From JBBIPZ01 sp037442505 [NCBI: Deltaproteobacteria bacterium] (lineage in GTDB: Bacteria; CALINM01): a stretch of 64,000 bases of DNA. Both the position numbers and the translations under genes were made by a program. Below the pieces are notes generated by a model, which made no database searches, was not told the DNA's origin, and was given only the letters and a program-made list of their open reading frames with translations. The stretch spans positions 8,085 to 72,084 of the forward strand of contig JBBIPZ010000002.1 of assembly GCA_037442505.1 (NCBI GenBank). The letters are read 5' to 3'. Below are positions 35,872-45,753 of this stretch, one piece after another (the first letter of the stretch is position 1; each line of letters opens with the position of its first letter).

Positions 35872-37827
35872 ATGAAAAAACCATTATGGGTACCAAGTGA
35901 AGAAAGAAAGGCAAACTCAAACATTATCAAATACATGGAGTTTGTCAATAAGCGGTTTAACAAGAATTTTTCAACCTATTTAGAGCTGTACCAATGGTCT
36001 GTCGACAATATTGCAGACTTCTGGGCTTCTGTTTGGGATTTTGTAGACATCAAATATTCGAAAAAATATGATATTGTAGTTGATAATCCTTATAAGATGC
36101 CAAAAACTAAGTGGTTTCAAGGTGCCAGGCTCAACTTTGCTGAAAATCTGTTACGTTTTCGCGATAATCAAACAGCGTTTATTTTTATTGGGGAGACTTC
36201 ACAGAGACGAGAGATTAGTTATTTAGAGCTGTATAAATATATTGCTAAGATTGCTAACGCATTGAGGGAAATGGGTGTTAAAACAGGAGATAGAGTAGTT
36301 GCTTACATGCCAAATATGATAGAAACAGTTGCAGCTATGCTTGCAACGACAAGTATTGGTGCAATATGGTCATCATGCGCGGCAGATATGGGGCCTGAGG
36401 CTGTTTACGACAGGTTTGGCCAGGTTGAGCCAAAGGTATTGTTTACCGTTGATGGATATTACTATAAAGGAAAGCGGTTTGATACATTAAGTAACGCCTA
36501 TAAACTTGCTTCAAAGATACCATCTATTGAAAAGGTAGTTGTTTCAAAATATGCAGGCACAGATATGGATATTAAAAGCTTTCCAGATGCGGTGTTCATA
36601 GAAGATTTTATCACCGGCCAGAGTGAAGAGATGAGCTTTGAACAGTTGCCATTTGATACACCAGTTTACATAATGTTTTCTTCAGGGACAACAGGTAAGC
36701 CAAAATGTATGGTTCAGAGCGCGGGGGGGGTTTTAATAAATCACCTTAAAGAGCTCGTTATACATTCGGATGTGAAAAGAGAGGACAAAATATTTTATAT
36801 TACGACGTGTAGCTGGATGATGTGGAACTGGTTGATGAGCTCGCTTGGTACTGGCGCTACAATACTGCTTTATGATGGAAATCCACTATATCCAGATGCC
36901 TATGCGATGTGGAATATGGCAGAAAAAGAAAGGATTACCATATTTGGTCTGAGTGCAAGCTATATTAACTACCTTAGAAAGGAAAATGTATCGCCCAAAA
37001 AATTGGACCTTTCGTCTTTAAAAGAGATTTCACAAACAGGCTCTCCCTTATCTGCAGATGGTTTTGAGTATATATACAAGGAGATTAAGGAAGACGTGCA
37101 TTTTAACTCTATAGCAGGTGGTACGGATATTAATGGATGTTTTGCTATAGGTAGCCCGATTCAACCCGTGTATGCAGGCGAGCTACAGGGGCCGGGGCTG
37201 GGCATGAGGGTGTTTGCTTATGATGAAAACGCAAATCCAATATGGGATAAGGAAGGCGAGCTTGTTTGTGAGGCGGCAAGCCCATCTATGCCTTTATATT
37301 TCTGGAATGATAAGGATGATAAAAAATATAAGGAATCTTACTTTGAGCATTATACCCAAAAAACTGTTTGGCGTCATGGAGACTACGTAATTTTTTATAG
37401 CGATACTAAAGGCATAACATTTTTAGGTAGATCTGATAGTGTGTTAAAACCATCAGGTGTCAGGATAGGAACGGCAGAGATTTATAATCAGGTAGATAAT
37501 GTTGAAGAGGTTACAGATAGTCTTGCGATAGGACAAAACTGGGAAGGGGATCAAAGGATTATCCTTTTTGTTAAGATGAAAGAAGGTTATAAGCTGAACG
37601 ACGAGATTAAAAATAAAATCAAAAAGGTGATAAAAGACAATGCATCTCCACGTCATGTACCAGCCAAAATAATCGAAGCGCCAGATATACCATATACAAG
37701 AAATATGAAAAAGGTGGAAAGCGCTGTAACAAATATTATACATGGCAGAACGGTAACAAACATAGAGGCTCTTGTAAACCCGGAATGTTTAGAATTCTAT
37801 AAAGACCATCCTGAACTTAAGAGTTAA
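35872..37827 (+). CDS. acetoacetyl-CoA synthetase
   Basis: 651 residues of the acyl-activating (ANL) family. The N-terminus with KWFQGARLNFAENLLR and the length are typical of acetoacetate-CoA ligase rather than acetyl-CoA synthetase. AMP-binding motif MFSSGTTGKPKCMVQS lies near residue 268-283, followed by TCSWMMWNW, GGTDINGCF and the C-terminal DSVLKPSGVRIG hinge; the catalytic lysine is in TRNMKKVES. It activates acetoacetate with ATP and CoA. A run of eight G (36723-36730) lies in the codons just after the ATP-binding motif. Confidence 0.93.
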   Translation: MKKPLWVPSEERKANSNIIKYMEFVNKRFNKNFSTYLELYQWSVDNIADFWASVWDFVDIKYSKKYDIVVDNPYKMPKTKWFQGARLNFAENLLRFRDNQTAFIFIGETSQRREISYLELYKYIAKIANALREMGVKTGDRVVAYMPNMIETVAAMLATTSIGAIWSSCAADMGPEAVYDRFGQVEPKVLFTVDGYYYKGKRFDTLSNAYKLASKIPSIEKVVVSKYAGTDMDIKSFPDAVFIEDFITGQSEEMSFEQLPFDTPVYIMFSSGTTGKPKCMVQSAGGVLINHLKELVIHSDVKREDKIFYITTCSWMMWNWLMSSLGTGATILLYDGNPLYPDAYAMWNMAEKERITIFGLSASYINYLRKENVSPKKLDLSSLKEISQTGSPLSADGFEYIYKEIKEDVHFNSIAGGTDINGCFAIGSPIQPVYAGELQGPGLGMRVFAYDENANPIWDKEGELVCEAASPSMPLYFWNDKDDKKYKESYFEHYTQKTVWRHGDYVIFYSDTKGITFLGRSDSVLKPSGVRIGTAEIYNQVDNVEEVTDSLAIGQNWEGDQRIILFVKMKEGYKLNDEIKNKIKKVIKDNASPRHVPAKIIEAPDIPYTRNMKKVESAVTNIIHGRTVTNIEALVNPECLEFYKDHPELKS

Positions 37828-37838
37828 ACAGTCTGTAT

Positions 37839-37870
37839 AGAGGGGTTTGTTAAGCCCCTCTTTCTTTTTA
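37839..37870 (+). terminator. rho-independent terminator after acetoacetyl-CoA synthetase
   Basis: Stem AGAGGGG (37839-37845) pairs with CCCCTCT (37855-37861), nine-base loop, followed by TTCTTTTT. Confidence 0.9.
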
Positions 37871-37879
37871 GAATACTGC

Positions 37880-37909
37880 TTATCATTTTTTCGATATTTG
37901 TTGTATAAT
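37880..37909 (+). promoter_or_regulatory. uvrD-like helicase promoter, leaderless arrangement
   Basis: TTATCA (37880-37885), an 18-base spacer and consensus TATAAT (37904-37909), ending six bases before the ATG at 37916. No Shine-Dalgarno site is present. Confidence 0.55.
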
Positions 37910-37915
37910 AAACTC

Positions 37916-40030
37916 ATGCTTGAACATTTAAACGAAGAGCAGCGTTTAGTAGTAACCCATTTTGAAGGACCGATGTTGGTGTTGGCTGGAGCTGGCTCAG
38001 GAAAAACACGTGCGATTACTCATAGAATTGCGTATCTTGTTAATCACTATGGTGTTGAACCATCAGATATTGTCGCTCTGACATTCACAAATAAAGCAGC
38101 TAAAGAGATGCTACAGAGGCTACAAAATTTTCCAAAAGGTAGTTCTCTTAAAGGTGTAACCGCAACCACATTTCACTCGTTTGGACTGATATTATTAAAA
38201 GAAAACGCCTCTCTTCTTGGTATTGATCCCAACTTTCAGATAATAGATGACGATGACCAGATAAAACTTTTAAAAGAAGCACTTTCTGCATTAAACGTTT
38301 CTACAGATGATTTTCCACCAAAAAAGATACAATCGTTTATCGAGGCATGGAAAAACGAAGGCATGGAATTGGACGAGTGTCTGGAAGAGGTTTTTTATGC
38401 AGAGTTTATCAGAGAGATATATAAGCTGGCTGTAAATAAGTATGAGTCACTGAAGGAAGAACGTTCTTTGTTCGATTTTGGAGACCTTTTGCTAAATTTG
38501 CTTAGAGGGCTTAATAAAAACAATGATTTTTTGGAAAAATGCCGGAGACGCTACAAATTTTTGCTTGTAGATGAGTATCAGGACACAAATGCAATACAGT
38601 ATAAAATTTTGAAAAAACTTTCGTTACCAAGGAAAAATATAGTTGTAGTTGGAGATGACGATCAGTCAATTTATAGTTTTAGAGGTGCTGAAATAAATAA
38701 TATCCTTGATTTTAAAAAAGATTTTCCCGAAGCAAAAATAGTTAAGTTGGTCAAAAACTACAGATCGACCAGAATTATAATAGATGTAGCTAATAAAGTT
38801 ATAGCAAGAAATAGAAACAGAATGGAAAAGGAGCTACAATCTACCAAATCAATAGGTGAAAGGGTAAGACTTTATGTTGCAGAAGATGAAAAAGATGAGG
38901 CTTCTTATGTTTTACAGGAGATTAAAAATTTAGTGAGAGAAGGGCACAACTACAAAGACATCGCTATTTTTTACCGCGTAAACGTATTGTCAAGGCGTTT
39001 TGAAGATGAATTAAGAAGAGAAAAGATTCCATATAAAATTTTTGGCTCAATCAGGTTTTACAATAGAAAAGAGATAAAGGATGTAATAGCGTTTATTCGT
39101 TTTGTTCTGAATCCACAGGATGTGTTAAGTTTTTCCAGACTTGCACACTATGCTATTCCGGGTGTAGGTAAAGTTGCTATTAGCAAGATACTTACCAAGG
39201 TTAACAAAAAAAACGATGTAATAGCAGCCATCAACATGGTAATTTCAGAACATAATTCATCAAACCGTTTTGTTTTATCATTAAAGGCTTTTCTCAATCT
39301 ATATGAAAAACTAAAGAATGCCTTAACAGAACTTTCTCCATCAGAGTTTGTTGACACCTTGCTGGAACTCACAGCTTACAAAGACTACTTGAAAAAAGAC
39401 GTCAAGGATGATAAAGAACTTGATGAAAAGTTAAAAAATATAGAAGAGTTAAAGATTGCCCTTACGGAAAATAAAAATGAAGGCAAAAATTATGTGGATT
39501 TTGTTAATGATGTAATACTTGGCGATCTCGATAAAACAGAAACTATAGACTATGTTACGCTTATGACTGTTCATTCTGCAAAAGGGCTTGAATTCCCGGT
39601 AGTTTTTATAACAGGCGTAGAAGATGGTATGTTCCCACATATTTACTCCAAAATGGAAAACAACGAAGAGGAAGAAAGAAGGCTTTTTTACGTAGCTGTT
39701 ACAAGAGCAATGGAGCATTTATACATTACACATACAAGGCAAAGAAATTTTAAAAACCAATTACCCTCACCCTTTTTAGAAGATATACCTAAAGAATTGA
39801 CATTTAGAACCTCGAATGTGTTTTACAGCGAAAGGATTCTGAGAGAGAAGGAAACATTTTCATTTAAACCCGATTGTCAGACACGACAGCTTACTGATGT
39901 TTTCCACAATACATTTGGACGAGGCAAGGTCATCAGCACAACATCAGAAGGAGAAGTGCCTGTTTACGAAGTAAGATTTGAGGATGGGTCTGTTAGAAGA
40001 ATTTTAAGCTCTTTTTTAAAAGAGGCCTAG
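37916..40030 (+). CDS. UvrD/PcrA/Rep family DNA helicase
   Basis: Superfamily 1A 3'-5' helicase, 704 residues: Q-motif LNEEQRLVV, Walker A GAGSGKT (Lys30), motif Ia TFTNKAAKEM, Walker B LLVDEYQDTN, motif III VVGDDDQSIYSFRGA, motif IV KNYRST, motif V TVHSAKGLEFPVVFI and motif VI RRLFYVAVTRA. The C-terminus (GRGKVISTTSEGEVPVYEVRF, in part) is the Tudor-like domain seen in PcrA, which binds RNA polymerase. The ATG at 37916 gives the standard N-terminus; the upstream in-frame start at 37847 lies within a terminator. Confidence 0.95.
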   Translation: MLEHLNEEQRLVVTHFEGPMLVLAGAGSGKTRAITHRIAYLVNHYGVEPSDIVALTFTNKAAKEMLQRLQNFPKGSSLKGVTATTFHSFGLILLKENASLLGIDPNFQIIDDDDQIKLLKEALSALNVSTDDFPPKKIQSFIEAWKNEGMELDECLEEVFYAEFIREIYKLAVNKYESLKEERSLFDFGDLLLNLLRGLNKNNDFLEKCRRRYKFLLVDEYQDTNAIQYKILKKLSLPRKNIVVVGDDDQSIYSFRGAEINNILDFKKDFPEAKIVKLVKNYRSTRIIIDVANKVIARNRNRMEKELQSTKSIGERVRLYVAEDEKDEASYVLQEIKNLVREGHNYKDIAIFYRVNVLSRRFEDELRREKIPYKIFGSIRFYNRKEIKDVIAFIRFVLNPQDVLSFSRLAHYAIPGVGKVAISKILTKVNKKNDVIAAINMVISEHNSSNRFVLSLKAFLNLYEKLKNALTELSPSEFVDTLLELTAYKDYLKKDVKDDKELDEKLKNIEELKIALTENKNEGKNYVDFVNDVILGDLDKTETIDYVTLMTVHSAKGLEFPVVFITGVEDGMFPHIYSKMENNEEEERRLFYVAVTRAMEHLYITHTRQRNFKNQLPSPFLEDIPKELTFRTSNVFYSERILREKETFSFKPDCQTRQLTDVFHNTFGRGKVISTTSEGEVPVYEVRFEDGSVRRILSSFLKEA

Positions 40031-40035
40031 ATTTA

Positions 40036-40299
40036 ATGACATTACAGGGAAATCCCAGGAAGTTTGCAGAAGATATATCAAAGGGTTTTTTTTATATAAC
40101 ACCACCATTTTTGAAAAATCTTGATATAAGTGAGATAAAGGTTCTGTACCAATCATTAAAGGTAGTTCAAAGAGATACAAGATCAAGGGTTACAGTTAAA
40201 GAAGAAGAAACGCGTGACAAACAAATGTGTTTGATGAGGATAAATCAAGCGATAACAGTGATAGAAAACTATGCAAGAAAAAAGAGAATTTTTTTATAG
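40036..40299 (+). CDS. hypothetical protein, 87 residues
   Basis: Small basic protein without membrane segments, predicted helical (DISEIKVLYQSLKVVQRD, MCLMRINQAITVIENYARK). I do not recognise a family. It starts six bases after the helicase stop and overlaps the oligosaccharyltransferase gene by 29 bases, so it is in a tight operon. The ribosome-binding site is weak and distant (AGAGG), which lowers confidence slightly. Confidence 0.65.
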   Translation: MTLQGNPRKFAEDISKGFFYITPPFLKNLDISEIKVLYQSLKVVQRDTRSRVTVKEEETRDKQMCLMRINQAITVIENYARKKRIFL

Positions 40300-42538
40300 T
40301 TTGTTAAAAAAAACAGAACTTATCTTTCAAGAAGGCAATGAAAAGGCATTTTTGATAATTTTATCAATAATCTCAATTTGCTCGAAACTGTTTCATGCAA
40401 AAACAGCTCTTCTGCAAAAAGGCACTGTATTGTTTATGCAGCCTGATAACTATTATCATATTAGGAGAACAATTCTTTTTGCTCACAACTTTCCCTCGAT
40501 GAACTCTTTTGACAGCTATCTTTCGTATCCTGTTGGGGCAGAGTGTCCATGGCCGCCATTATACGATTGGATTATAGCAATGATTTCTCTAATAGTTACG
40601 GGTGGAAAAGTTAATAATTATGTAATTGAGCTTATCACGGCAATTGTCCCGGTTGTTTTGGCAGCTATTGCGGTTTTTCCTGTTTTTTATATTACAAAAC
40701 GTGTTTCAGAAAACAAAGTGCTACCGTATTTAACGAGTTTGGTTTTTATATTTGCCCCTGGACTTTTTAGCTATTCTGTTTTTAGTTCTGGCGATCATCA
40801 TGCTGCAGAGATTTTCCTTGCGATATGTTTTTACTACTTTGCTATAGAATCGTTAAACAGTTTGCTAAACGGCGCAAGGAGTAGAAAACATGAAATTTTA
40901 ACGGGGATTTTCGCATCATTAGGACTGCTTGTTTGGCATATTCAGATATTCTATTTTACACTCTGGTTGTTGTTTGTTGCTCTGGTTGTGATAAAAAACT
41001 TTAAAGAGAGAGAATTTGTTTTAGATATTTTAAAATCTACCTTTTTGGTTTTTTTTACAACGATTTTTGTCGCTGTTTTGTTTAGATTCTTATCACCTAT
41101 TACGACTGAACAGGGAGTACTGCGTTTTGACTTTTTTTCTTTTTTTCAGCCACTTTATACATTTTTGTTGTTGCTTCCATTTATATATCTTTACTTTTTT
41201 TTGCAGACTGCCGAGAAAAAGAAGTTTGTTATCTGCACATTTCTTTTATTGCTTTCAATTTTATCAGTATTATTTATAACGACTCCAATTATAAATGCCG
41301 TTAAAGAGTTAAAGGTTTTTTTGACAAAGTCTGAGCCTTACTTGACAAACATTCAAGAGTATAACCCTGCCTTTAAGAAAGGGCACTTTATGTATGATGG
41401 TTTACAGACGATTAAAAATTATATGTTTTTCACGTTTTTTTGCTTACCTGTACTCTACTCCATTGTTTATATAATAGTTTTTTTGGTCAAAAGAGATTGC
41501 AAAAAAAGCGACATCATTAAAGTTCCATTGTATCTACTTTTTTTTGCGACATCATTCCTTTATTTTTACCAAAAAAGATGGGGGGTGGAAAGCAGTTTTG
41601 GACTTGCATATACTCATGCATCCATGATTCTTTTAGTTTGGATTCTTTCTGAAAAAATAGTAAAAATAAATAAATATCGTATAATAATCACCTTACTTTA
41701 TGTTAGCTTTATGTTTGCTCTGCCTGCTAAAGGGACGTGGAACTTGATGGTAAACACCTTTGTTCCCGTAAATCCCGATGTTTATTTCACCGTAAAATGG
41801 ATAAAAAATAACACCCCAAAAACAAGCTATTATCTGGCACCCTATAAAAAGCCTGAATATGGGATATTAACACCCTGGGATATTGGGCATTTGACACTGT
41901 ATTATGGAGAGCGCCCCGTATGTGCAAGCAATTTTGGGCATTCACTGCGTGGAACTGGGTTTAAAGATTCGATGGCAATCTGGCAGGCATCTGATGATAA
42001 AATTTTAGAGAATATATGTAACAGGAATAATGTTAAATTTATGATAATTAGTGATCCGATTGGTTATATGACAGGGCTTGAGAATATGCTGTTTTTTTAT
42101 AACTATCCTGCAATGAGATTGATGCAGTTTGATGGCAGTTTCTGCCAGTTTGGACCTGCCCTTGAGCATTTTCGACTTGTTTACGAATCAGTTACAAGAA
42201 ATGAAAACACGTATAACCTTACAGATGTGAGAAAGTATAAAGTGTATGAGTTTGTTAAAGGTGCCAGGTTGTCCGGGAAAACATATCCTAACGAGACCAT
42301 AAATATTTTCACCACCTTTAGGAGCGATAAGGGAAGAGAGTTTCGTTGGTCGTTAAGGACGTTTTCAGATGAACATGGCAACTATAGTTGTGTAATTCCT
42401 TATGCAACTACAAATGTGAAGTATAATGTCAGGGCTATGTATCCTTTTAAAGCCACTGTAAAGAACAAAGAGATTACCTTCGATATAGACGAACAGGATG
42501 TTCAGGAAGGTAAGCAGATCGTTTTGAATCTAAAATAA
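40271..42538 (+). CDS. STT3/AglB/PglB-type oligosaccharyltransferase
   Basis: 755 residues with about 11-13 membrane helices in the first 500 and a soluble C-terminal part. Landmarks of STT3 enzymes: the metal-binding aspartate in the first loop (QPDNYYHIRR, Asp59), the SGDHHAAE motif in the second catalytic loop, and TPWDIGH near residue 535 in the place of the WWDYGH acceptor-serine/threonine pocket. The last 90 residues look like a beta-sandwich. It should transfer a lipid-linked glycan to asparagine in exported proteins. No glycosyltransferase or flippase gene is adjacent. Confidence 0.85.
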   Translation: MQEKREFFYSLLKKTELIFQEGNEKAFLIILSIISICSKLFHAKTALLQKGTVLFMQPDNYYHIRRTILFAHNFPSMNSFDSYLSYPVGAECPWPPLYDWIIAMISLIVTGGKVNNYVIELITAIVPVVLAAIAVFPVFYITKRVSENKVLPYLTSLVFIFAPGLFSYSVFSSGDHHAAEIFLAICFYYFAIESLNSLLNGARSRKHEILTGIFASLGLLVWHIQIFYFTLWLLFVALVVIKNFKEREFVLDILKSTFLVFFTTIFVAVLFRFLSPITTEQGVLRFDFFSFFQPLYTFLLLLPFIYLYFFLQTAEKKKFVICTFLLLLSILSVLFITTPIINAVKELKVFLTKSEPYLTNIQEYNPAFKKGHFMYDGLQTIKNYMFFTFFCLPVLYSIVYIIVFLVKRDCKKSDIIKVPLYLLFFATSFLYFYQKRWGVESSFGLAYTHASMILLVWILSEKIVKINKYRIIITLLYVSFMFALPAKGTWNLMVNTFVPVNPDVYFTVKWIKNNTPKTSYYLAPYKKPEYGILTPWDIGHLTLYYGERPVCASNFGHSLRGTGFKDSMAIWQASDDKILENICNRNNVKFMIISDPIGYMTGLENMLFFYNYPAMRLMQFDGSFCQFGPALEHFRLVYESVTRNENTYNLTDVRKYKVYEFVKGARLSGKTYPNETINIFTTFRSDKGREFRWSLRTFSDEHGNYSCVIPYATTNVKYNVRAMYPFKATVKNKEITFDIDEQDVQEGKQIVLNLK

Positions 42539-42540
42539 AT

Positions 42541-44364
42541 TTATTCCACTGTAACGCTTTTTGCCAGATTACGTGGCTGATCTACATCTGTTCCTTTTAA
42601 AACTGCACAATAATATGCAAAAAGTTGAAGCGGAATTGTAGTGAGTAGCGAGTCAAAATAAGAATTAATATGAGGCACCTCGATTAAATGTTCTGTAAAT
42701 TTATGATGAAGCTTATCCCCATCAGATACCAATGTTATTACTTTACCTCCTCTTGCGAGCACTTCCTGTACGTTGCTAATTGTCTTTTCCTGTAAGGTTC
42801 CTGTTGGGTTAATCACAAAGACGGGCATATTTTCATCGATTAAGGCTATTGGCCCGTGCTTCATTTCTCCTGCAGCATAAGCCTCAGCGTGGATATACGA
42901 GATTTCTTTTAACTTTAATGCGCCTTCCATTGCAAGTGGATAGTTAATACCTCTGCCAAGATATAAGAAATTGTTGTATTTATAAAATTTCTTTGCAACT
43001 TCTTTTATCTTTTCTGACTGCTTAAGTACAGATTCCATCAACCTCGGAAGTTTTAGTAGGTCTGAAACGAAAGTTTTTGATATGCCTTGTTTTAATACAG
43101 AAATTTCTTTACCCCATTTTAATGCTAAAATAAGCAAAATCGCTATCTGTGTCAAAAACGCCTTTGTAGATGCAACGCCTATTTCTATGCCAGCATGAGT
43201 ATATAAGGTATAATCTGATTCCTGAGATATGCTACTACCTAAAACGTTACAAATTGATAAAGTTGTCACTTTATGTGACTTGCATAACTTTAAAGCAGCA
43301 AGTGTGTCTGCCGTAGAACCCGATTGCGATATAAAGATATACAGAGTATCTTTAGAAAAAAAGTTTTTCTTATATCTAAACTCTGAGGCAATTTCAACCA
43401 AGGCAGGGATATTTGAGATTTCCTCAAAGAAGGTACGACCTATAAGTCCTGCATGGTAAGAAGTGCCGCATGCAATTATATGAATTTTCTTGAAGTTTTT
43501 GATAAAGTTTTCTGGTAACTCTTCAAAGAAAATATCACCCTTATCGGGTACAATGTGGCTGCGTATAGTGTTGATAAATGCTTCTGGTTGTTCAAATATC
43601 TCTTTAAGCATAAAGTGGGGGAAGCCACCCTTTTCAGCCTGGGAAAGAGAAATGTCAACCAGTTTGGCTTCTCTTGTTATAGCTATCCCAGAAAAATCAA
43701 AAAATTGGCAGGAATCAGGAGTCAGCAATGCTATGTCACCATCCTGCAGAAATACGATATTTTTAGTGTATGACAAAAGTGCAGGCATATCTGAGGCAAA
43801 AAAGTTTTCGCCTTTTCCCAAGCCTATAACGAGAGGACTTTCTAACCTTGCAAGGAAGATCCTGGATGGTTCCGCCTCATTTAAAACAGCTAAGGCAAAA
43901 GAGCCTTTAAGTTCTTTAACGGTTTTCAGTAAGGCGGACATAGTGTTATTTGTTTGTTTGTAGTGATAATACAAGAGGTGTGCAATGACTTCGGTGTCTG
44001 TCTCTGACATAAAGGTATGCCCGGCGTTAATAAGTTTAGATTTTAATGTTGAATAGTTTTCTATGATGCCGTTGTGGACTACTACAATAGAACCTGCTTT
44101 ATGTGGATGTGCGTTTTGTTCGGAGGGTTTGCCGTGAGTCGCCCAACGTGTATGACCAATACCTGTGGTGCCGCTAAGTGTGGTGTTTTCTAAGGATTTA
44201 AAAAGATTATCAAGCTTACCAACTGAACGAACTACTTTAATACCTTTTTGCTCAAAGGTAGCGATACCAGCGGAATCATATCCTCTATACTCAAGCCTTC
44301 TCAAACCTTCTAAAATCAGCGGTGCAGCTAATCTTTCTCCAGTATAACCAACTATACCACACAT
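42541..44364 (-). CDS. glmS: glutamine-fructose-6-phosphate aminotransferase (isomerizing)
   Basis: Makes glucosamine-6-phosphate for peptidoglycan and lipopolysaccharide. 607 residues: N-terminal glutaminase starting MCGIVGYTGE (Cys2 becomes the nucleophile), GHTRWATHGKPS, two SIS domains (CGTSYHAGLIGRTFFE, SQSGSTADT) and the canonical C-terminus RNLAKSVTVE. GAGGT precedes the ATG. It follows glmU in the same operon. Its stop is three bases from the convergent oligosaccharyltransferase stop. Confidence 0.98.
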   Translation of the reverse strand: MCGIVGYTGERLAAPLILEGLRRLEYRGYDSAGIATFEQKGIKVVRSVGKLDNLFKSLENTTLSGTTGIGHTRWATHGKPSEQNAHPHKAGSIVVVHNGIIENYSTLKSKLINAGHTFMSETDTEVIAHLLYYHYKQTNNTMSALLKTVKELKGSFALAVLNEAEPSRIFLARLESPLVIGLGKGENFFASDMPALLSYTKNIVFLQDGDIALLTPDSCQFFDFSGIAITREAKLVDISLSQAEKGGFPHFMLKEIFEQPEAFINTIRSHIVPDKGDIFFEELPENFIKNFKKIHIIACGTSYHAGLIGRTFFEEISNIPALVEIASEFRYKKNFFSKDTLYIFISQSGSTADTLAALKLCKSHKVTTLSICNVLGSSISQESDYTLYTHAGIEIGVASTKAFLTQIAILLILALKWGKEISVLKQGISKTFVSDLLKLPRLMESVLKQSEKIKEVAKKFYKYNNFLYLGRGINYPLAMEGALKLKEISYIHAEAYAAGEMKHGPIALIDENMPVFVINPTGTLQEKTISNVQEVLARGGKVITLVSDGDKLHHKFTEHLIEVPHINSYFDSLLTTIPLQLFAYYCAVLKGTDVDQPRNLAKSVTVE

Positions 44365-44370
44365 AAAACC

Positions 44371-45753
44371 TCACTTTTTAATTTTAGTTTTGATTTTTTT
44401 CCAGTTTGCAATGTGTCTTTGTTCAGAACGTTCCACTGCAAGTGTGTTATCAGGAACGTCCTTTGTGATAACAGACCCAGCACCTATAACCGAACCCTCT
44501 CCGATAACTACTGGTGCAACAAGAGATGTGTTACTGCCAATAAAGGCATATTTTTTAATATGAGTGAAGTGCTTATGGACACCATCATAATTACAAGTTA
44601 TAGTGCCGGCTCCTACATTGACCCCTTCCTCGACAAGAGCATCCCCCAGATATGTTAGGTGATTTGCCTTGCTGCCTTTCTTAATAGTGGCTTTTTTGGT
44701 TTCGACAAAGTTGCCAATTTTAGCCTTTTCTTCTATAACTGTTTCAGGACGTAAATGTGCAAAGGGGCCTATTACGGCTGCATTTCCAATTTTACTGTTT
44801 TCAATAACGGTGTAAGGTTTAATATAAACATTACTGGCTAACTCTGTATCTTTTATGACTGCACCAGTTTCTATCACACAATGTTCACCAATATGAGTGT
44901 TGCCAGACAAAGTAACCCCGGGATGTATAATTGAATCAGAGCCAATAGTGACATCTGTTTCTATATAAACTCGTTCTGGATCGATAATTGTAACGCCAGA
45001 CAGCATCAATTTTTCACAAGTCTTTCTAAGTAAAATTTCTGTTACATTAGCAAGCTCAATACGTGTATTGATTCCCAAAAATGTTTGAGAATCGTTTTCA
45101 AAAAAAGAAGATATTTCAATTCCTTCATTAACCGCAATATTAACAAGTTCAGTAAGATAGAACTCTTTTGTGATAGAGTTAGGCTGGATCAAATTTATAT
45201 GTTTTTTTAGAAATTTTATATCGAAACAATAGAGCCCTGCATTAACTTCTTTAATTGCCATTTCATCAGCTGAAGCGTCTTTTTCCTCAACAATTTTAAT
45301 GATGTTTCCGGATTTCCTGACAATTCTGCCGTAACCGGAGGGATTATTAATATGCATTGTGGTGATCGTTAAAGGCGTTTTGTGTTGTGCCAAAAGATTT
45401 AAAAGCGTCTCTTTAGTTACCAAGGGAACATCTCCGGACATCACTATTACTGTATCAGTATTTTCTGAAACATTACTTAAAGCGGATTTTACGGCATCTG
45501 CCGTTCCTAAAGGCGTCTTCTGGTAAGCAAAATTAAACAAAGGACCGAATTCATTAAGCAAGTAATCTTCAACAAGCTCTTTTTTCCAGGAAAGAACAGG
45601 AATAATCTCAAAAGGTTTTAAACACAAAGCAGCGTTCACTGGATAGTAAATCATGGACTTTCCCAATACAGGGTGCAAAACTTTTGGCAAAGAAGATTTC
45701 ATCCTGGTGCCTTTGCCAGCTGCAAGTATAATTACAGCGACTTTCTTGTTCAT
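44371..45753 (-). CDS. glmU: UDP-N-acetylglucosamine pyrophosphorylase / glucosamine-1-phosphate acetyltransferase
   Basis: 460 residues: N-terminal uridylyltransferase (IILAAGKGTRMKSSLPKVLH) and C-terminal left-handed beta-helix of hexapeptide repeats with the acetyltransferase residues in LRPETVIEEKAKIGNFVETK and GAGTITCNYDG. It makes UDP-GlcNAc. The start overlaps the trmI stop (ATGA), and glmS follows six bases later, so glmU and glmS are joined to the tRNA methyltransferase gene in one unit. Confidence 0.98.
   Translation of the reverse strand: MNKKVAVIILAAGKGTRMKSSLPKVLHPVLGKSMIYYPVNAALCLKPFEIIPVLSWKKELVEDYLLNEFGPLFNFAYQKTPLGTADAVKSALSNVSENTDTVIVMSGDVPLVTKETLLNLLAQHKTPLTITTMHINNPSGYGRIVRKSGNIIKIVEEKDASADEMAIKEVNAGLYCFDIKFLKKHINLIQPNSITKEFYLTELVNIAVNEGIEISSFFENDSQTFLGINTRIELANVTEILLRKTCEKLMLSGVTIIDPERVYIETDVTIGSDSIIHPGVTLSGNTHIGEHCVIETGAVIKDTELASNVYIKPYTVIENSKIGNAAVIGPFAHLRPETVIEEKAKIGNFVETKKATIKKGSKANHLTYLGDALVEEGVNVGAGTITCNYDGVHKHFTHIKKYAFIGSNTSLVAPVVIGEGSVIGAGSVITKDVPDNTLAVERSEQRHIANWKKIKTKIKK

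Noticed and set aside
37847-37915. Longer N-terminus for the UvrD-like helicase
   Set aside because: It would begin inside the preceding terminator and add residues absent from the family; the ATG at 37916 has its own promoter.
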